This document shows positions 60,577-64,000 of a stretch of DNA of 64,000 nt, one piece after another. How positions within the stretch are numbered: position 1 is the stretch's first letter; the number at the start of each line of letters is the position of its first letter. The notes below the pieces were generated by a model. The model had not been told where the DNA came from. It worked only from the letters and a program-made list of their open reading frames with translations, and searched no databases. Origin of the DNA: JALHVH01 sp964585685 (GTDB lineage: Bacteria; Acidobacteriota; Aminicenantia; Aminicenantales; Saccharicenantaceae); contig CAZPEP010000042.1 of assembly GCA_964585685.1 (NCBI GenBank), positions 62,001 to 126,000 on the forward strand. The letters are read 5' to 3'. A program made the translations under genes and the position numbers.

Positions 60577-61662
60577 CTATAAAAGTTCTTTTAGGGCTTT
60601 AAGCCATTCAGATGCCACATCCAGGGGTTCAAATTTCTTGCTTAGCCCCAGATTCGCTATTCCCATGGTTTTTATTAGCGCCCTGTTGTTTAATAAATCA
60701 GCTATCTTCTTTGCTAATATATCCGGGTTCCTTACAGGCACAAAAAGAGCGTTTTCCCCTTCTTCGAGCCAGTCAGCCGCTCCCCTAATCTGCGTCGTGA
60801 TTATTGGCAAAGAATTAGCCATCGCTTCAAGTATGACGAGCGGAAATCCTTCATCGGAATATGTTGGCAAAACGAATATGGAAGCAGCCTTATATGCTTT
60901 ATGTAGACTTTCGCCATATAAGTATCCCGTTATTGTAACACTTTGTTCAATGCCGAGCTCGCGAATACGGAGTTTTAAAAAGGCAAGTTCGGGCCCGTCT
61001 CCGACTATCAGCAATCGACACTTTATGCTTTTTAAAACAGAGCAGACCGCCTCAACAAGATCATATATTCCTTTTTGCTTTATGAGTCGTCCGACAAAAA
61101 GAACGATGGGAACTGAACCGCTAGGTCTTAAGACAATCCTTTCAATGGAGCTCTTAGCAGCCAATTCGACTTGGGGTATCCGAACAACAAAGAACGGTTT
61201 TCCTGGGCATATTAGGTTCCAGTATGTTAGCTCTTGTTTAGAAAGAAGAAACAACGCTGTGCTTAGCCCGACAAGAGCTCTCGTTAGCTGTAAAAATAAT
61301 AGATTCCCTTCGTTTACCCCCTTATTCGCTTGACTTCCATGGAAAACAATCACCACCCTTTTATGCCCAACAAGTCGGGCTAATAAAAGGAGAGGAATAT
61401 CTCTTGATAGCGTTCGCCAGTCATGAGCAGTATTGACTATTAAGATGTCGTAATGTTTACGCCATAGAGCTCTGATAATTCTCGATAGATCGTATAATCC
61501 CCTCAATAATTTTATAGCTATTTGTTCCCGATGGCTTCTTTGGCCCCAGGGCATATCATCTATTTCGCAACCCAATCCGCGTAACGAGTTCGCTATTACA
61601 GGAAGTATTTTTGGGAAAGGACCTCGTATATCCGGGTGGGTACCTAGAAATAAGATATTCAT
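60577..61662 (-). CDS. GT4 family glycosyltransferase
   Basis: 361 residues from MNILFLGTHPDIRGPFPKIL at 61662, which overlaps the TAA of the upstream gene as TAATG; this decides the start. RVVIVFHGSQANKGVNEGNL, VLFVGRLIKQKGIYDLVEAV, SIFVLPTYSDEGFPLVILEA then MANSLPIITTQIRGA are GT4 motifs. Probably acts on the growing lipid-linked repeat unit. AT-rich. Confidence 0.9.
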   Translation of the reverse strand: MNILFLGTHPDIRGPFPKILPVIANSLRGLGCEIDDMPWGQRSHREQIAIKLLRGLYDLSRIIRALWRKHYDILIVNTAHDWRTLSRDIPLLLLARLVGHKRVVIVFHGSQANKGVNEGNLLFLQLTRALVGLSTALFLLSKQELTYWNLICPGKPFFVVRIPQVELAAKSSIERIVLRPSGSVPIVLFVGRLIKQKGIYDLVEAVCSVLKSIKCRLLIVGDGPELAFLKLRIRELGIEQSVTITGYLYGESLHKAYKAASIFVLPTYSDEGFPLVILEAMANSLPIITTQIRGAADWLEEGENALFVPVRNPDILAKKIADLLNNRALIKTMGIANLGLSKKFEPLDVASEWLKALKELL

Positions 61663-62804
61663 TAGATCGAAAGAGCTTTCTCTAGAGCCAATGCGAATTT
61701 TTCTGAAGATTTCTCCCAAGTCCACTCGACAGATGCCTTATAAGCTTCTCGTCCCATAGAACACAGTTCTGCCTTTTTTGTCCAAGCTTCCTTAATAGCA
61801 TTTGAAAGGGCGGATAGGCTCTCATTTGCCGCCCAAAAAACGAAATCATTATTAAGCACATCTGTATGAGCATCAATACGAGTAGCAAGAATGGGTAAAC
61901 CAGCAGCCATGTATTCGAACATTTTTATGGGGCTTGAGACGCGAAAGCATTCTTTATTTGGAAACGGCAATATGCCGATGTGCCCTCGGGCTAATAAACG
62001 AGGAACCTCCTCCGGCGCAACAGCATCAATAATTTCTAAACAGTTGTTATATTCGTCCCTTTTTGAAAGAGTTTTAAGCTCTTGCAGTTGGGCACCTTTT
62101 CCAGCGATAATTAATTTCACATCCCGACCACTATTTCGTTCATCCTTTATTCCTTGGCAAAAAGTCAATAGGTTACGTTCTTTTAGCATCACCCCGATAT
62201 AAATAAATATCAAGGGGCCACTTATAGAAGGCCACTTTCGAATATTATAGATATTATTGTAAGCATCTCGGTCTACGCCTGAAGGCCAGACGCCCAGAAG
62301 CTTACTCCCAGGGATCCGCACAGCTCGGGCCATTTTGTTGGTAATAGCTGTTTGTCCATCGACCGCTTTATTGGCGATCCACTGGGCGATGTTAAAAAGC
62401 ATGATCCATAATATCCCCCTAATATCTGAACCTTCATGCATCACCATTGTTCGAACATCCATTATTAAACGAGGCCTTTTAATTCTGGCGATCTTCTTGG
62501 CTATAAAAATTGGCAACAAAGGCAGCATCGATAATTGATCAAACAGAATGATATCATAATGAAGGTATTGAGTATGAAGGCGAATAAGTAATCGAATATT
62601 AAAATAAAGATATCCAATTCCAAATATTGTAGGGCGACTAATAAGCATTTGCCTTATACGGCCATCCGCATCATTTGGCATATCTGACGCGGCAATTGTT
62701 ACTTCCCAACCGTGGTTTATTAGATAATAAGAGCTTTTTAGCACAGAAGCCTTGTCCAATGCGTGCTTTAAAGAACCGCTATAAATCCAAAGAATCTTTT
62801 TCAT
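61662..62804 (-). CDS. GT4 family glycosyltransferase
   Basis: 380 residues. WIYSGSLKHALDKASVLKSS opening, FIYIGVMLKERNLLTFCQGI, HIGILPFPNKECFRVSSPIK then MFEYMAAGLPILATRIDAHT: the donor-binding PF-E...K-xxEYMA pocket of GT4. Coupled to its neighbours by TAATG at one end and ATGA at the other (62801-62804). AT-rich. Confidence 0.9.
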   Translation of the reverse strand: MKKILWIYSGSLKHALDKASVLKSSYYLINHGWEVTIAASDMPNDADGRIRQMLISRPTIFGIGYLYFNIRLLIRLHTQYLHYDIILFDQLSMLPLLPIFIAKKIARIKRPRLIMDVRTMVMHEGSDIRGILWIMLFNIAQWIANKAVDGQTAITNKMARAVRIPGSKLLGVWPSGVDRDAYNNIYNIRKWPSISGPLIFIYIGVMLKERNLLTFCQGIKDERNSGRDVKLIIAGKGAQLQELKTLSKRDEYNNCLEIIDAVAPEEVPRLLARGHIGILPFPNKECFRVSSPIKMFEYMAAGLPILATRIDAHTDVLNNDFVFWAANESLSALSNAIKEAWTKKAELCSMGREAYKASVEWTWEKSSEKFALALEKALSI

Positions 62805-64000
62805 GATACCGATATATCTAGCAACCGTTGCTTACATAATGTTCCGGGCCTTTCGATAAAATGAGGCCGAGCTATTTCCGATGCTTCTCTGTTCGAATAT
62901 TCCGCTTTCAGAAGTTTGCTTTGAGGACGAAAAAGAAATCCAATAATCATCCAATACAGGGTTGTCACGGCGGGAAAAATCCATGCCGATGTGTACCATA
63001 ACCATAAGGGCCAGAACAATGTATAAAGGTAGATGCCCACGGCCATCGCCGTATTCTCCGAACGCCCGTTCTTTGATATGATGCGCCAAATCTTGTGCAA
63101 AGCGCCGATCCACAAACCGATTCCCACAAGAAGGCCAACGACCCCCATTTCGCCGAGGATAACGGTCAGGCTTGATCCGGAAAACAAGCCCAGTGAATCA
63201 GCGGAGATGGCGCGTCCCACCGTGCCCAGCGCTTTGCTTTCTCCTCTGGCGCCTAATCCCTCTCCAAAGAAAAGCAGGAGCGGGCTTTTGTTAATCCGCG
63301 ACCAGGCATAAACAAGCGCCAAATTTCGGCCGATATCGTCTCTCTCGTTGCCGGGGATGTTCAGGTTCAAATACTCCAGGAGCTTATCCTTATTCAGGAT
63401 GTACCGGTATTCCTCTTTTTGTTTCATGGGAGCGACTGCGAAAAATATGGCGAAAAAAAGCCCGGCGACGATTGTCGTATTCGCGATGAGACGGACCGCT
63501 CTTTTTATGTTCATTTTCCGTCTGATCTGCAGGACAAGGGCCGAGAGAAGAATCCCGATAAATGCAAAGGGCACGATTTTCATTTGTCCCAAAATGCTCG
63601 AAAACACAATGGATCCAGAGATTATCAGCAAGGCCCACATTTCGTGGTTGATCAGCCATCCGCCTACAAACAGGGAAAAGATCAGTATTTCCAATAAGGC
63701 GAGGTGGCCGGTCCCCAACCCGCCAAGTGTCCCTCCCAGTTGATCTCCGATGGGGAAGCCCATCCGATAGAGGTAGATCTGCGCGACCACCTGCACCAGC
63801 AGGATGGCAAAGCACGCGGCCTTGATTCTTTTACCGAATCGAGAATCCCATTTGTAATAATAGGCATATAGCCCAACGATCGGCCCCTTGAACACCAGCC
63901 ACCACCCCCAGAGCGTGGGAAGGATTCCCTGACCGTTCGCCAATCCCATGGTAATCCCAATCAAAGAAAGAAAAACAGTTGCCCCGACTGGCCAGGGGAG
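62801..64000 (-). CDS. O-antigen polymerase-like membrane protein (5' end beyond the window)
   Basis: The frame is open to the window end (...LPWPVGATVFLSLIGITMG), so the start lies outside; the first in-window TTG/ATG are internal. At least nine hydrophobic helices and a large loop (EEYRYILNKDKLLEYLNLNI, DDIGRNLALVYAWSRINKSP, FFGEGLGARGESKALGTVG) with SLTVILGEMGVVGLLVG after it, which looks like a Wzy-type polymerase loop. It probably joins repeat units in the periplasm. AT-rich. The family assignment rests on topology and position. Confidence 0.75.
   Translation of the reverse strand, partial: LPWPVGATVFLSLIGITMGLANGQGILPTLWGWWLVFKGPIVGLYAYYYKWDSRFGKRIKAACFAILLVQVVAQIYLYRMGFPIGDQLGGTLGGLGTGHLALLEILIFSLFVGGWLINHEMWALLIISGSIVFSSILGQMKIVPFAFIGILLSALVLQIRRKMNIKRAVRLIANTTIVAGLFFAIFFAVAPMKQKEEYRYILNKDKLLEYLNLNIPGNERDDIGRNLALVYAWSRINKSPLLLFFGEGLGARGESKALGTVGRAISADSLGLFSGSSLTVILGEMGVVGLLVGIGLWIGALHKIWRIISKNGRSENTAMAVGIYLYTLFWPLWLWYTSAWIFPAVTTLYWMIIGFLFRPQSKLLKAEYSNREASEIARPHFIERPGTLCKQRLLDISVS

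Noticed and set aside
1..64000. CRISPR arrays, tRNA, rRNA, integrase or transposase genes
   Set aside because: No regularly spaced direct repeats, no clover-leaf candidate and no recombinase motif (RHR-Y or DDE) found by reading. Absence within this window says nothing about the rest of the genome.

Overview
This 64-kb window is a cell-surface polysaccharide locus from a diderm (Gram-negative-type) bacterium. It holds about two dozen sugar, glycosyltransferase and methyltransferase genes, a Wzm/Wzt-type ABC exporter, two polyprenol-phosphate sugar transferases, Wzy/ligase-type membrane proteins, a GDP-heptose pathway, one outer-membrane beta-barrel protein and three large secreted proteins. 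Almost all genes lie on the minus strand. There are no rRNA or tRNA genes, no CRISPR array and no transposase. The GC-rich core, and the dense CAGGCTAAAGCCTG-type and GGGGTCAGG-type intergenic repeats, resemble what I recall from Aminicenantes/Acidobacteriota-like and other environmental diderm genomes. That placement is only an inference. || Layout. 1-2.6 kb: end of a GT4 glycosyltransferase and a polytopic membrane protein (+ strand). 2.6-5.8, 14.4-17.8 and 18.6-21.0 kb: three modular secreted proteins that share domains pairwise, with an outer-membrane barrel between two of them. 5.9-14.3 kb: methyltransferases, an SDR epimerase, RmlC/RmlD-like enzymes and glycosyltransferases. 21.1-25.7 kb: a PqqD-domain/GT2 fusion, a GT4 and the Wzt/Wzm exporter. 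25.8-30.8 kb: a DUF2142-type protein, a sugar-1-P transferase, a flippase-like protein, a methyltransferase and a DUF218 protein. 30.9-34.3 kb: two toxin-antitoxin pairs, a small membrane protein, a GT2 and a VapC remnant. 34.3-34.9 kb: two related Cys-rich small peptides that look like RiPP precursors. 35-44.4 kb: a mosaic in which AbiE, RelE and ATPase modules and a UDP-sugar dehydrogenase alternate with truncated copies of the 3' end of a papain-like (C1A) peptidase gene; the intact gene sits at 43.1-44.05 kb. 44.5-46.5 kb: an O-antigen ligase and an accessory protein. 46.6-55.1 kb: a heptose-nucleotide cluster ending in a clear intrinsic terminator. 55.1-64 kb: an increasingly AT-rich glycosyltransferase/polymerase block that runs off the window. 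|| How it works together. Two glycan-assembly routes appear to coexist. One is ABC-dependent (Wzm/Wzt near 24-26 kb with GT4/GT2 enzymes and RmlC/D-like sugars). The other is Wzy-like (polymerase at 63 kb, ligase-like protein at 46 kb, initiating transferase at 54 kb, GDP-D,D-heptose enzymes). The most unusual parts are the accreted peptidase-3'-end array, the paired peptide genes, the PqqD-glycosyltransferase fusion and the repeats that supply stop codons or lie inside reading frames.
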